A stretch of DNA of 64,000 bases, taken from NCBI GenBank assembly GCA_030684395.1, contig JAUXTT010000029.1, positions 56,141-120,140 on the forward strand. Direction: 5' to 3'. Source of the DNA: Bacteroidota bacterium. Lineage in GTDB: Bacteria > Bacteroidota > Bacteroidia > B-17B0 > Aurantibacillaceae. Position numbers and translations under genes: made by a program. How positions within the stretch are numbered: the stretch's first letter is position 1; the number at the start of each line of letters is the position of its first letter. Under the pieces are notes generated by a model. The model did not search any database, was not told where the DNA came from, and was given only the letters and a program-made list of their open reading frames with translations. This document shows positions 1 to 8,268 of the stretch, piece after piece.

Positions 1-142
1 AGTAATCCATGACCACAGCATTAGGACCAATCCAGGTATTATCGCCAATTTCAACATTTCCGTAAACAGATGCAAAAGGTTCAATAGTTACATTGTTACC
101 AATTTTTGCATCAGGGTGTACATAGGCCAGGTTTGAGATCAT
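1..142 (-). CDS. lpxA: LpxA, UDP-N-acetylglucosamine acyltransferase (N-terminal 47 residues only)
   Basis: Reading the minus strand from an ATG at 142 gives a protein starting MISNLAYVHPDAKIGNN and continuing with hexapeptide-type repeats (IGNNVTIEP, GNVEIGDN, WIGPNAVV), as expected for the left-handed beta-helix of LpxA. The frame stays open to the window edge, so the C-terminal part is missing only because the window ends. LpxA adds the first hydroxyacyl chain to UDP-GlcNAc in lipid A synthesis. It starts 12 bases after the lpxC/fabZ stop, in the usual Bacteroidota order lpxD-lpxC/fabZ-lpxA, so it is probably in the same operon. Confidence 0.88.
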   Translation of the reverse strand, partial: MISNLAYVHPDAKIGNNVTIEPFASVYGNVEIGDNTWIGPNAVVMDY

Positions 143-154
143 ATAAACGTTTTA

Positions 155-1582
155 CTAAGCGGTTTCCGGTTGTGGTTTTTTCTCTTCTACATTTTTAACT
201 TTCACTATCTGAGCCATCATTTCGGCTTCCATCACAGGTTTGTTATTTACATAAGCTACACCACGCATATGGCAAATACCTCTTCTTATTGGCGTAACCA
301 ATTTCAAGCTGAATACAACAGTATCTCCCGGAATTACCTGTTGGCGGAATTTTACTCCGTCAATTTTCATGAAAAAGGTTAAGTAATTTTCAGGATCAGG
401 AACTGTTTTTAAAACAAGTACCCCACCGCATTGTGCCATTGCTTCAATCAGCATTACTCCCGGCATCACAGGCGCTTCAGGAAAATGTCCCTTAAAAAAT
501 TCTTCATTCAAAGTAACATTTTTCACACCTATAATGTGCTCCAGGCTAATGTCCATAATCTTATCAATCAACAACATTGGCTGACGATGCGGAAGAATTT
601 TCATAATATCATTGATATTATAAACGGGAGGTGCCGACATATCAATCTTTGGCAGGAACTTATCCGAACTTTCCTTCTTAATTACTTCTTTTAATTTTTT
701 CGCAAAAGAAACATTACCGGTATGACCCGGACGAGCTGCAAGCACATGAATTTTCATTGGTTTACCAACTAAAGCCAAATCACCAACAATATCCAATAAT
801 TTATGACGTGCAGGTTCGTTGTAGTATTGAAGTTTAATGGTATTTAAAACTCCCTTTTCTTTTACTTCAATATCTTCTTTATTAAATACTTTTTTTAGGT
901 AGTCAAGTTTTTCTTTTGGGATTTCGCGATCAACCAATACAATTGCATTATCCAGATCACCACCTTTAATAAGATTATGTTGCAATAATGCTTCTAATTC
1001 GTGAAGAAAAACAAATGTTCTGCAACGGGCAATTTCCGTTTTAAATTCTCCGATATGATACATGGATGCGTGCTGGGTACCCAACACTTCCGAATTGTAA
1101 TCAACCATTACGGTACAACGAAATGTTTCCTGAGGAACAGCTAACATTTCAACCATCTTAACGGGATCCTCATAAGTAAGATTTTCCCTCAATTCAAAAT
1201 ATTCACGCTCTGCATTTTGTTCAACAATTTCCGCAGCTTCTAATGCTTCAATAAATTTGATGGAGCTTCCGTCCATGATCGGCATTTCGGGCCCGTCAAT
1301 CTGAATCAAACAATTGTCAATTTCTAATCCCATCAATGCTGCCAACACGTGCTCGGTTGTATGAACTTTAACTCCGTTTTTTTCTAAAGTAGTTCCCCGA
1401 GATGTATCTGTTGCCAAATCTGCGTCTGCTTCAATGATTGGCTGACCTTCTACATCTGTACGTTGAAATTTAAACCAATGATTTTCCGGCGCCGGATTAA
1501 ATGTAATGGTAACCTTTTTCCCTGTGTGCAAACCAACTCCCGTAAGTGATACCGGATTTTTTATTGTGCGTTGTTTGATCAT
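155..1582 (-). CDS. lpxC/fabZ: Bifunctional LpxC deacetylase / FabZ dehydratase fusion
   Basis: 475 residues with two enzymes in one chain. Residues 1 to about 305 are LpxC, the zinc deacetylase committing UDP-3-O-acyl-GlcNAc to lipid A: zinc ligands H78 (TTEH), H260 and D264 (HKLLD), and the catalytic H287 in GHTGN. Residues about 320-465 are FabZ, the 3-hydroxyacyl-ACP dehydratase: LPHRQPMLLID, then H366 in GHFPEAPVMPG and E380. The fusion is typical of Bacteroidota and couples lipid A and fatty acid synthesis. The start MIKQRTIKNP fits the LpxC family. It lies 21 bases after lpxD and 12 before lpxA, so the three are very likely co-transcribed. All visible active-site residues are intact. 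Confidence 0.96.
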   Translation of the reverse strand: MIKQRTIKNPVSLTGVGLHTGKKVTITFNPAPENHWFKFQRTDVEGQPIIEADADLATDTSRGTTLEKNGVKVHTTEHVLAALMGLEIDNCLIQIDGPEMPIMDGSSIKFIEALEAAEIVEQNAEREYFELRENLTYEDPVKMVEMLAVPQETFRCTVMVDYNSEVLGTQHASMYHIGEFKTEIARCRTFVFLHELEALLQHNLIKGGDLDNAIVLVDREIPKEKLDYLKKVFNKEDIEVKEKGVLNTIKLQYYNEPARHKLLDIVGDLALVGKPMKIHVLAARPGHTGNVSFAKKLKEVIKKESSDKFLPKIDMSAPPVYNINDIMKILPHRQPMLLIDKIMDISLEHIIGVKNVTLNEEFFKGHFPEAPVMPGVMLIEAMAQCGGVLVLKTVPDPENYLTFFMKIDGVKFRQQVIPGDTVVFSLKLVTPIRRGICHMRGVAYVNNKPVMEAEMMAQIVKVKNVEEKKPQPETA

Positions 1583-1603
1583 CTCTTTAAGCCTGTTTAA
1601 ATT

Positions 1604-2644
1604 TTACTTTATAATATCGTTTACCTTCTTTTCTAACTCGCTAATTCTGTTACTCAATTTAGGCAAACCTCTGAACAAAACATAACTGCGTTTGTACTCG
1701 CCTATAGAGAATGCCGGTGATCCTTGTACAATTTCTCCAACCTTTTCAATTGTAGCACCAATGCCTGATTGTCCGGCAATTTTTGCTTCATCCGCAATTT
1801 TAATATGCCCGATGATTCCGACCTGCGCCCCAATCATACAGTTTTTTCCAACTTTTGTTGAACCGGCAACACCTGTTTGCCCTGCAATTACTGTGTTCTC
1901 TCCAATTTCCGCATTATGTGCTATCTGAACCAGGTTATCTAATTTTACTCCCTTACGCAGAATCGTTGAACCCAACGTAGCACGATCAATAGAAGTATTT
2001 GATCCAACTTCAACATAGTCTTCTATAACAACATTCCCAATCTGTGGAACTTTGTTGTAAACATCTCCATTGTTTGGTGCAAAACCGAAACCATCGCTTC
2101 CAATTACCGTACTTGCATGGATGGTACAACTGTTTCCTATAACACATTCGTGATAAACTTTCACACCGGCGAAAAGTGTTGTGTTGTTTCCAATAGTTAC
2201 ACCATCACCAATATAGGTTTGAGGGTATAATTTTGTATTATCGCCAATCACGGCATTCTCTCCTATATAAGCAAAAGCACCTATGTAACAATCCTTTCCA
2301 ATTTTAGCAGTTGGATGAATGAATGAAGGCTGTTCAATTCCTTTTTTCTCACCCTTCATTTGAGTATATAGCTCCAGCAATTTTGCAAAAGAGCCATAGG
2401 CATCTTCTACACGAACCAAAGTACAGGTTTCCTTTACCGGTTTTTCGAGTACAAATGTTTTGTTCACTACAACAATGCTGGCATCGGTAGTATAAATATA
2501 ATTAGTGTATTGCGGATTTGCCAGAAAAGACAAAGTTCCGTGTTTACCCTCTTCTATTTTAGAGAGGTTATTTACAGTTATTTTGGCGTCCCCTTCTATC
2601 GTTCCGCCTAGCAAACCTGCTATTTGTTCTGCCGAAAATTCCAT
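1604..2644 (-). CDS. lpxD: LpxD, UDP-3-O-(3-hydroxyacyl)glucosamine N-acyltransferase
   Basis: 346 residues, normal for LpxD. The N-terminal uridine-binding domain begins [14 protein letters not shown]. From about residue 105 a long series of hexapeptide repeats ([30 protein letters not shown]) forms the left-handed beta-helix, with the catalytic histidine H243 in [10 protein letters not shown]. The enzyme adds the second hydroxyacyl chain to the LpxC product at the cytoplasmic side of the inner membrane. It is first in the lpxD-lpxC/fabZ-lpxA cluster. A TATATTTG promoter-type element sits only four bases before the ATG, which would give little or no 5' leader. Confidence 0.95.
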   Translation of the reverse strand: MEFSAEQIAGLLGGTIEGDAKITVNNLSKIEEGKHGTLSFLANPQYTNYIYTTDASIVVVNKTFVLEKPVKETCTLVRVEDAYGSFAKLLELYTQMKGEKKGIEQPSFIHPTAKIGKDCYIGAFAYIGENAVIGDNTKLYPQTYIGDGVTIGNNTTLFAGVKVYHECVIGNSCTIHASTVIGSDGFGFAPNNGDVYNKVPQIGNVVIEDYVEVGSNTSIDRATLGSTILRKGVKLDNLVQIAHNAEIGENTVIAGQTGVAGSTKVGKNCMIGAQVGIIGHIKIADEAKIAGQSGIGATIEKVGEIVQGSPAFSIGEYKRSYVLFRGLPKLSNRISELEKKVNDIIK

Positions 2645-2648
2645 CTTT

Positions 2649-2656
2649 CAAATATA
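2649..2656 (-). promoter_or_regulatory. Candidate -7 element before lpxD
   Basis: The minus strand reads TATATTTG, matching the Bacteroidota -7 consensus TAnnTTTG. It ends four bases before the lpxD start codon, so transcription from it would start at or next to the ATG. The match is seen directly; activity is inferred. Confidence 0.4.
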
Positions 2657-2689
2657 GTGGAAATATTGATTGGTTCGGATAAAAATTCT

Positions 2690-2805
2690 AACACAGAGGG
2701 CGCAGAGAATCCGCCAAGGCGGGAGAATTACACAGAGTTCTATTATCTAAAACAGATCAAAAAAAACCTCTGTGTAACTCCAGGTCCTCTGAGACCTCTG
2801 TGTTG
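2690..2805. repeat. Imperfect inverted repeat with CACAGAGG arms
   Basis: An intergenic palindrome between lpxD and tonB. The left part holds AACACAGAGGGCGCAGAG and TTACACAGAG; the right part holds CTCTGTGTAA and CCTCTGTGTTG, so the halves can fold into a long hairpin. A small nested hairpin (CCGCC/GGCGG) is at 2711-2722. A related half (AACACAGAGGGCACAGAG) occurs at 6343-6360. This resembles the dispersed cacagaggacacagag-type intergenic repeats of Bacteroidota genomes. The small ORF across it is not convincing. Confidence 0.7.
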
Positions 2806-2863
2806 AAAAACAAAAAAGAGCTTTGAATTGCTCCAAAACCCTTTTTAAAATTTTATTTATTTT

Positions 2864-3667
2864 TTAGTTCAATTTAAAATTGATCGGTAAGTTAAAGTAA
2901 ACCGGAACTGTACGTCCGTTTTGCTTGCCAGGCTTCCACTTTGGCATTGCTTTCACAACACGGATAGCTTCTTTTGAAAGGCCTTCTCCACCTGCTACGC
3001 CACGCAATACTTCTGTATTACTAATAGCTCCATCGGGCTGAACAACAAATTTCACGAACACTTTACCCTGAATACCTGCTTCTTTTTCTACCTGTGGATA
3101 GTTGATGTTATTTTGAAGATACTTCATCAAATCTCCCATTCCACCCGGATATTCCGGCATCTCTTCTACCACGGTAAATATCTCAGGTTTTGCTTCTTCT
3201 ACCACACCTGTTCCGGTGTTTTCTGACGGAATAACAACCTCATCACCTGTACCTTCTTGCGTAACTGTACCCACATTCGTTTCCACCAATTGTTCTTGTG
3301 GTGGCGGTGGATCAGTTTCCACAGCATCGTCCTTAATAACAGGAGGAACGAATTTCACCATCTCAATTGCCGGTGGTGGTGGCGGTGGCGGTGGTGGTGG
3401 TGGTTCACTCTTATCCGGTGGTGGCGGAGTAAGATCGATCGCTGACACGTCAATTACAGGTCCTTTTACTTCTTCTTTACCTTTCATTCCCATCACAGCT
3501 TTTATTCCAAAAGCCAAACCGGTTGCTAAAAGAAGTCCGCAAAGAACCATTGTAACCGTACGATTGTAGTTTGTACGAATTTCGTACGCCCCGTAACCTT
3601 GGTTTCTTCCTTCGAAGACCAGATCGTTCCGTTGCGGGGAAGCTACATTGTTCCAGTTAATTTCCAT
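2864..3667 (-). CDS. tonB: Energy transducer TonB
   Basis: 267 residues in the TonB layout: a short cytoplasmic N-terminus, one membrane helix at about 33-54, a proline-rich periplasmic spacer at about 83-110 with an uninterrupted run of eleven prolines, and a C-terminal TonB domain from about 170 (EYPGGMGDLMKYLQNNINYP; KWKPGKQNGR; VPVYFNLPINFKL). It carries proton-motive energy from ExbB/ExbD to TonB-dependent outer-membrane receptors. It is last in the minus-strand run exbB-exbD-exbD-tonB, with 85 bases to the preceding exbD. The poly-proline tract (GGTGGTGGC repeats on the plus strand) is slippage-prone but in frame. Confidence 0.93.
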   Translation of the reverse strand: MEINWNNVASPQRNDLVFEGRNQGYGAYEIRTNYNRTVTMVLCGLLLATGLAFGIKAVMGMKGKEEVKGPVIDVSAIDLTPPPPDKSEPPPPPPPPPPPAIEMVKFVPPVIKDDAVETDPPPPQEQLVETNVGTVTQEGTGDEVVIPSENTGTGVVEEAKPEIFTVVEEMPEYPGGMGDLMKYLQNNINYPQVEKEAGIQGKVFVKFVVQPDGAISNTEVLRGVAGGEGLSKEAIRVVKAMPKWKPGKQNGRTVPVYFNLPINFKLN

Positions 3668-3752
3668 TTTCTTAATTTTTAATTTTTTTAAATAACTCTT
3701 AATAATTACTCCCGTTTCTTTACAGATGAATCGAAAAGCTTTATTCCATAAA

Positions 3753-4391
3753 TTATTTAATTTTTTCCTTCAATAAATTAAATTCACTTTGGGTCATCTC
3801 AACACCAATTACTCGTTTACCCACATCACAAATCTTTAGTTCATCCAACATATCAATAGCATTTCTATAAGTAGCCTGATCGTCGGTTTTAATAAGAACG
3901 GTTATGGCTTCTTTATCACCAAGGATTTCATTCACTTTTCTGGTGGTAGTAGAATCAGCCCATTTTTTTGAAGTTGCTTCTTCAACAATTTGCTTCTTCT
4001 TATTTATAGCCCACTCGTTTTTATCAAGCAAAAGTTTATGTAAGCCCTCGCTCGAAAAATTTGTTTCTGTCAATTGCGTTGGAGGTAACCCCTTTTCATT
4101 TCCAACAGCGTTGAACTGACCATAATACCAGAAAATCTTGTCTTCCTTTGTAAGTAAAAATGTTAAACCCTTTTTTACCTCAGGTGGTGGTGGGCTTCCC
4201 GGAGGTGGTTCTGCCGGTAAACTTAATTCCATTGATTTAGGCTTATTGAAAGTCGACGTTAATACGAAGAAAGTCAACAACAAGAAAGCCAAATCCACCA
4301 TGGGAGTCATATCCACCCGTGTGGACTGTTTTTTGGCGCGTTTTTTACCGCCTTTGCCGTGGTCGCCGCCACCTTCTGCAATCTCTGCCAT
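3753..4391 (-). CDS. exbD: ExbD/TolR family biopolymer transporter (second copy)
   Basis: 212 residues. The N-terminus is rich in glycine and lysine, followed by the ExbD signature TRVDMTPMVDLAFLLLTFF at about 24-42, with the membrane-embedded aspartate (MVD) needed for proton use. The rest is a periplasmic domain. A proline-rich stretch (EPPPGSPPPPEVKKG) follows the helix. With ExbB and TonB it energises outer-membrane transport. It lies 18 bases after another exbD; two different ExbD proteins in tandem is common in Bacteroidota. The two copies differ strongly outside the membrane helix and are not a recent duplication. Confidence 0.92.
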   Translation of the reverse strand: MAEIAEGGGDHGKGGKKRAKKQSTRVDMTPMVDLAFLLLTFFVLTSTFNKPKSMELSLPAEPPPGSPPPPEVKKGLTFLLTKEDKIFWYYGQFNAVGNEKGLPPTQLTETNFSSEGLHKLLLDKNEWAINKKKQIVEEATSKKWADSTTTRKVNEILGDKEAITVLIKTDDQATYRNAIDMLDELKICDVGKRVIGVEMTQSEFNLLKEKIK

Positions 4392-4409
4392 TGTTTAAAT
4401 ATTTTATTA

Positions 4410-5105
4410 CTAATGGGCTGCTCCGTGAGCAGCCGGTGCAGGAGCTTTTCCTCCACCTTCCATTGATGTAATTAGGTTAAACTGATAAATTTTAATATCT
4501 GTAAAGGTTTTAAATACATCTTTTACAAAAATGTACTTTACTTTAGCATCTGCTTTAATCGCGTAGCGAGGCTTTTCACCTTTAAACTCTTGTCCTTTAT
4601 CCTTTGCTTCATCCTTTGCTCTCTTATAAATCATATTTGCTTCCTGTGCTGCAAATAAGATCCAATCTTTAAGCTGTGGATTATTTAAAGAATCATTAGG
4701 AACACCTTTTTGTGGTTGAAATTTTTGACGTTGTCCTTCTGACTGATCTAAATACTTAGGAAGGTCTTTAATGTCAACCCCAAAACTTGATAGACCACCA
4801 AATTTTTTAAGTTGTTCTGCATTAAATTTCACCTTGTATTTGTCAGCCATTTTTGTTAACGCATTCATTTTAGCTTCAGCATTACTGATCCCAAAAAACG
4901 GGCGACCATTATCATCAACGGTAACCATGATTGTATTTTCAGGCAATAATTTTTCTGATACGGAAGACGGCGGATCAACGATCACCGGCTCAGCCATACG
5001 GAAAGAAGCAGTAAGCATGAAGAACGTTACAAGTAAGAACGCCAAATCCACCATCGGAGTCATATCGATAGACGGTGAACTTTTATGTATTTTAATTTTT
5101 GGCAT
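4410..5105 (-). CDS. exbD: ExbD/TolR family biopolymer transporter (first copy)
   Basis: 231 residues. MPKIKIHKSSPSIDMTPMVD at the N-terminus leads into the single membrane helix LAFLLVTFFMLTASF with the conserved proton-carrying aspartate. The periplasmic part (about 40-225) is longer than in classical ExbD (about 140 residues), and the C-terminus is alanine-rich (GGGKAPAPAAHGAAH). It sits between exbB (58 bases upstream) and a second exbD (18 bases downstream). Its role is in the TonB-energising complex. The extra length is usual for Bacteroidota members of the family. Confidence 0.92.
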   Translation of the reverse strand: MPKIKIHKSSPSIDMTPMVDLAFLLVTFFMLTASFRMAEPVIVDPPSSVSEKLLPENTIMVTVDDNGRPFFGISNAEAKMNALTKMADKYKVKFNAEQLKKFGGLSSFGVDIKDLPKYLDQSEGQRQKFQPQKGVPNDSLNNPQLKDWILFAAQEANMIYKRAKDEAKDKGQEFKGEKPRYAIKADAKVKYIFVKDVFKTFTDIKIYQFNLITSMEGGGKAPAPAAHGAAH

Positions 5106-5163
5106 TGTTTCTTTTTTAACTGTTTCTACTACTTATAATTCAATTCTCTTCTAAACCGGAAAA

Positions 5164-5967
5164 TTATTTTCCTGAAGTTTGGAATTCCTGAATAATAGTA
5201 AATCCTGCCTCATCCATTGCATAAGTTAACTGATCTACGCGATTTGAGAACAAGTTGTAGAAAATGATAGCTAAAGCAGAAGATAAGATACCAACCAATG
5301 TGTTTACAAGGGCCTCAGAGATACCTGTTGCAAGAGCGGCAGTATCAGGAGTACCAGCCGCAGCTAAAGCACCGAAGGCACGGATCATACCAACAACCGT
5401 TCCGATAAGACCGATCAAAGTACCAATAGATGCACAAGTTGAAATGATTACCATGTTTTTAGAAAGCATTGGTAATTCAAGAGCGGTAGCTTCTTCTAAA
5501 GCTTTTTGAATTGCATGAACTTTTGCTTCTTTATCTAAATGAGTATCGTTTTGAACAAACTGATATTTCACCAATCCTTCTTTCACAACGTTCCCTAAAG
5601 AACCTTTTTGTTTATCACATTCAGCGATTGCTGTATCTAAATCACCGTCAGCAATCAAATTTTTGATCTTAGCAACGAATGCCGCAACATTTCCACGTCC
5701 TGTAGCTTTTGAAATTGTGATTAAACGCTCAAAGAAGAACAATATTACAGTAAAGAACACACCTAATAACATAGGTACGATAAATCCTCCTTTGTACATG
5801 TTACCCCAGAAATTGATCGGATGTCCTTTTTCAGGCCCATCAACGTCAAAGTTACCAGCACTTCCTAAAAGGAATTTGTACACAATAATTCCAATTCCTA
5901 AGCAAATTGCAATTGCTAAAAGGGACACAATAAATGAAAATCCGCCTGATGTTTTGTTGTTACTCAT
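5164..5967 (-). CDS. exbB: ExbB/MotA/TolQ family proton channel
   Basis: 267 residues with an N-terminal helix (about 9-30), a second (about 57-77, FIVPMLLGVFFTVILFFFER), a cytoplasmic loop, and the paired C-terminal helices with the family signature TCASIGTLIGLIGTVVGMIR followed by LVNTLVGILSSALAIIFYN. It forms the proton channel with ExbD. First gene of exbB-exbD-exbD-tonB. Its upstream region is unusual: three exact-length 49-bp tandem repeats end 16 bases before the start codon, so they may affect expression of the whole operon. Confidence 0.93.
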   Translation of the reverse strand: MSNNKTSGGFSFIVSLLAIAICLGIGIIVYKFLLGSAGNFDVDGPEKGHPINFWGNMYKGGFIVPMLLGVFFTVILFFFERLITISKATGRGNVAAFVAKIKNLIADGDLDTAIAECDKQKGSLGNVVKEGLVKYQFVQNDTHLDKEAKVHAIQKALEEATALELPMLSKNMVIISTCASIGTLIGLIGTVVGMIRAFGALAAAGTPDTAALATGISEALVNTLVGILSSALAIIFYNLFSNRVDQLTYAMDEAGFTIIQEFQTSGK

Positions 5968-5983
5968 ATTACTTGTTTTTAAT

Positions 5984-6130
5984 TATTGATTTTTTGTTAT
6001 TTATTTTAATTTGTATCAATGCTACTCCGTGGTATTAATTTTTTGTTATTTATTTTGATTTGTATCAATGCTACTCCGTGGTATTGATTTTTTGTTGTTT
6101 ATTTTAATTTGTATCAATGCTATTTCGTGG
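5984..6130. repeat. Three tandem 49-bp repeats upstream of exbB
   Basis: Three contiguous units of exactly 49 bases, at 5984-6032, 6033-6081 and 6082-6130. Each runs from TATT(G/A)AT TTTTTG through ATTTGTATCAATGCTA and ends in CGTGG. Units 1 and 2 differ at two or three positions; unit 3 has a few more. They lie immediately upstream of the exbB start (minus strand), so they are in its promoter or 5' leader. 49 is not a multiple of three, so it is not a coding repeat. Confidence 0.9.
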
Positions 6131-6517
6131 TGTTTTCTTTTCTGGTTTTTACAGTTGCCAAACATACTAAAATACTTTCAAAACTAAAAGCTCCTTTTTT
6201 TAGCTTTTTATTAAGATTTTAAATGTTTAAAGGCTCCATTTTGTTGATTAACTCTATTTCTGACGTAAAAGTATGCAGGATTTCATAAAAATAAAGTGTG
6301 ATTTGATAAGTGGAGGGGTTTTATTGATAAGTGGTTCTTTTCAACACAGAGGGCACAGAGGTGAACGAGTTTAGCTTCGCTGAAAGGGTTCACAGAGGAA
6401 TCTTTTTGTTTTTGAACCATATAAGGCATGTAAGGGCATTTAAGTGAGTTCTTATATGAACTTATATGCCTTATATGGTTTTTGATATTGGTTTTCTTAG
6501 TGTGTTAAGTAGTTAAC
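6131..6517. other. Long non-coding stretch upstream of exbB (rest of the 5968-6517 gap)
   Basis: The 550-base gap between exbB and the MBL hydrolase holds no credible ORF. It contains the 3 x 49-bp repeats (annotated separately), an AT-rich stretch at 6131-6340 likely to include the exbB promoter, a half copy of the CACAGAGG repeat at 6343-6360 with a related piece (GTTCACAGAGG) at 6389-6399, and the hairpin repeat at 6414-6480. Nothing else stands out. Confidence 0.6.
6414..6480. repeat. ATATAAGGCAT hairpin repeat, copy 1
   Basis: A 67-base inverted repeat starting GAACCATATAAGGCATG and ending ATGCCTTATATGGTT, so the outer arms pair over about 15 bases. A second copy with the same arms but a different, longer centre is at 23765-23844. 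The conserved arms and variable centre fit a dispersed REP-like intergenic element. Confidence 0.8.
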
Positions 6518-7921
6518 TTATAGTTCAAAAATCTCTCCTTTTACGGGGATCTCCACACGTCCGAAGCCCTCTTTTACGAGAGTTTCTCGCCATACTTTTT
6601 TGGTATTTTGTTCGCCGTGCACAAGAAACACCTTTTTTACTTCTTTTTTATTTTGGCAATTCAGAAATTTCAGCATTTCCTCGTAGTCACCGTGGGCGCT
6701 ATAAGAATGGATACTTTCCACATCGGCCAGTACTTGAAAGTTTTCTCCGAAAATATTTACATTTTTTTCTCCACTAACCAGTTTACCTCCCAAAGAGGAA
6801 GGTGTACAATACCCTACAGCGAGAATTGTGTTTTTTGGGTTTGAGATATTATGTGCTATATGATGTTTTACACGTCCGGCTTCCATCATTCCAGATGCTG
6901 AAATAATAATACAAGGGTGGTTGTACTCATTCAATCGCATCGAGTCTTCCCTTTTCTGGATATACACGAGCCCCTGAAAGCCAAATGGGTCAGGGTCTTT
7001 TTTAATATATTCCTGCAGGTTATCATTGAGGTTATGAACGTATTTCCGGGTAATATCCGTTGCACTCACCGATAATGGACTATCCACAAATACTTTCAGG
7101 TTTGCGGGTAAAAGATCGGCGTTCTTTAACTTATCCAAAACAAAAACAATTTCCTGTGTTCTACCCAAACTAAAAGCAGGAATAATCAACTTTCCTTTTT
7201 TCTCAACGCAAGTTCTTCTTACAACGTCTAACAAATGCATTTCGGCTGCTGCAGTTTTATCGTGCAATCTGTCGCCGTAAGTAGATTCACAAATAATATA
7301 ATCAGCTTGCGGAAATGGTTCAGGGTCTTTCATTAACATATCCGTATACCTCCCTATATCGCCGGTAAATGTAAGTTTGGTTATTTTGCCATTTTCCTTT
7401 GCTGTTATATTTACCGCAGCACTTCCCAAAATATGTCCGGCATCTGTGAATGAAAAAGAAATCTCATCATTAATAGCAAAGTCGGTATGGTAATCCAATG
7501 GATGAAACATCTCTACTGTTTTTTGCACATCCATTTCGGTATACATTGGTTTCAAAGGTTTCTGTCCCCTTCTCTCCCTGACCTTATTAATATAATAAAT
7601 ATCTGCCTCATGTATGTGGGCACTATCCATCAATAATATTTCAGCTACTTCGGCAGTGGCTCTTGTACAATAAATCTTCCCTCTGAAACCCTGACGTACG
7701 AGGTAAGGCAGGTTTCCCGAATGATCAATATGCGCATGAGATAAAATAACCGCATCGATGTGGAGAGGGTTTAATCCAAGGTGAGCATTCATTTCATTGG
7801 TTTCGTGTCCCATTCCCTGATATAAGCCGCAATCTAAAAGAATTTGCGCACCTTTTTCAGTTATGACCAAATGTTTGCTTCCTGTAACTGTTTCAGTTGC
7901 TCCTATAAACTTTAACTTCAT
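6518..7921 (-). CDS. MBL-fold RNA-processing-type metallohydrolase (beta-CASP)
   Basis: 467 residues, full length for the CPSF73/Ysh1-like branch of metallo-beta-lactamase proteins. The zinc motif is SHAHIDHSG with H62, H64, D66 and H67. Further motifs are AGHILGSA (about 162-169), TGDIGR (about 185), ESTYGDR, and the beta-CASP/RMMBL region with SASGMMEAGRV and the terminal HGE. The family hydrolyses RNA phosphodiester bonds (ribonucleases and 3'-end processing nucleases), but bacterial members of this branch have no firmly fixed substrate, so I give no gene name. It is monocistronic on the minus strand, upstream of the small DUF6341-like gene's terminator. Confidence 0.85.
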   Translation of the reverse strand: MKLKFIGATETVTGSKHLVITEKGAQILLDCGLYQGMGHETNEMNAHLGLNPLHIDAVILSHAHIDHSGNLPYLVRQGFRGKIYCTRATAEVAEILLMDSAHIHEADIYYINKVRERRGQKPLKPMYTEMDVQKTVEMFHPLDYHTDFAINDEISFSFTDAGHILGSAAVNITAKENGKITKLTFTGDIGRYTDMLMKDPEPFPQADYIICESTYGDRLHDKTAAAEMHLLDVVRRTCVEKKGKLIIPAFSLGRTQEIVFVLDKLKNADLLPANLKVFVDSPLSVSATDITRKYVHNLNDNLQEYIKKDPDPFGFQGLVYIQKREDSMRLNEYNHPCIIISASGMMEAGRVKHHIAHNISNPKNTILAVGYCTPSSLGGKLVSGEKNVNIFGENFQVLADVESIHSYSAHGDYEEMLKFLNCQNKKEVKKVFLVHGEQNTKKVWRETLVKEGFGRVEIPVKGEIFEL

Positions 7922-7970
7922 ATTTCTATTTTATTATGTGAAAGTACATTTTTTGTTCTCAGAATCATAA

Positions 7971-8004
7971 AATAAAAAAGGTCCCCGGATATGCCGACGA
8001 CCTT
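7971..8004 (-). terminator. Intrinsic terminator after the DUF6341-like gene
   Basis: On the minus strand a GC-rich stem (AAGGTCGTCGG / CCGGGGACCTT, loop CATAT) is followed by TTTTTTATT. It comes 24 bases after the stop of the small gene at 8028-8213 and before the MBL hydrolase. Confidence 0.75.
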
Positions 8005-8027
8005 CATATATTTTAGAAAAACAATAT

Positions 8028-8213
8028 TTAAGGAAGTGTTCCTTCGCTCTTTGCTTTTTTTGTTTGCTTGTGAATTACATAAAACCTTGCAAAAACCAGA
8101 ATTGCGATAAGAACCCACAAAGGGTAATTAATACCATTTCCAATAGGCTTCATAAAAGAGAAGGTCCACATAAAAAAATCTCCTATCGATGTCCAAAGTT
8201 CTGTCCAAGTCAT
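8028..8213 (-). CDS. Small membrane protein, DUF6341-like
   Basis: 61 residues from the ATG at 8213, MTWTELWTSIGDFFMWTFSF, with one strong membrane helix at about 29-47 (NYPLWVLIAILVFARFYVI) and a basic C-terminus (HKQTKKAKSEG). A longer frame upstream to 8399 overlaps the divergent gene and would pass through the promoter, so I reject that start. The short start has a TACTTTTG -7 element 26 bases upstream with a TTTG 18 bases further out. Its layout and its place next to a DUF6427-like gene match DUF6341 proteins of Flavobacteriia; the function is unknown. The family match is from memory. Confidence 0.6.
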   Translation of the reverse strand: MTWTELWTSIGDFFMWTFSFMKPIGNGINYPLWVLIAILVFARFYVIHKQTKKAKSEGTLP

Positions 8214-8238
8214 AGCTTTAATTGTTAAGTTTGCGCAA

Positions 8239-8268
8239 CAAAAGTACAAAGAATTAGCAAAAATCAAA
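8239..8268 (-). promoter_or_regulatory. Promoter of the DUF6341-like gene
   Basis: Minus strand: TACTTTTG at 8239-8246 matches the -7 consensus TAnnTTTG, and TTTG at 8265-8268 lies 18 bases upstream, within the known range for the -33 element. It ends right at the start of the divergent DUF6427-like gene. Confidence 0.55.

Noticed and set aside
2624..2806. Plus-strand 60-aa ORF between lpxD and tonB
   Set aside because: It lies within the CACAGAGG inverted repeat and overlaps the lpxD start; no ribosome site.
3216..3569. Plus-strand glycine-rich ORFs opposite tonB
   Set aside because: Antisense reading of the poly-proline segment.
5984..6130. CRISPR-like array
   Set aside because: The units are contiguous without unique spacers, and no cas genes are present. 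The same holds for the 21-base array.
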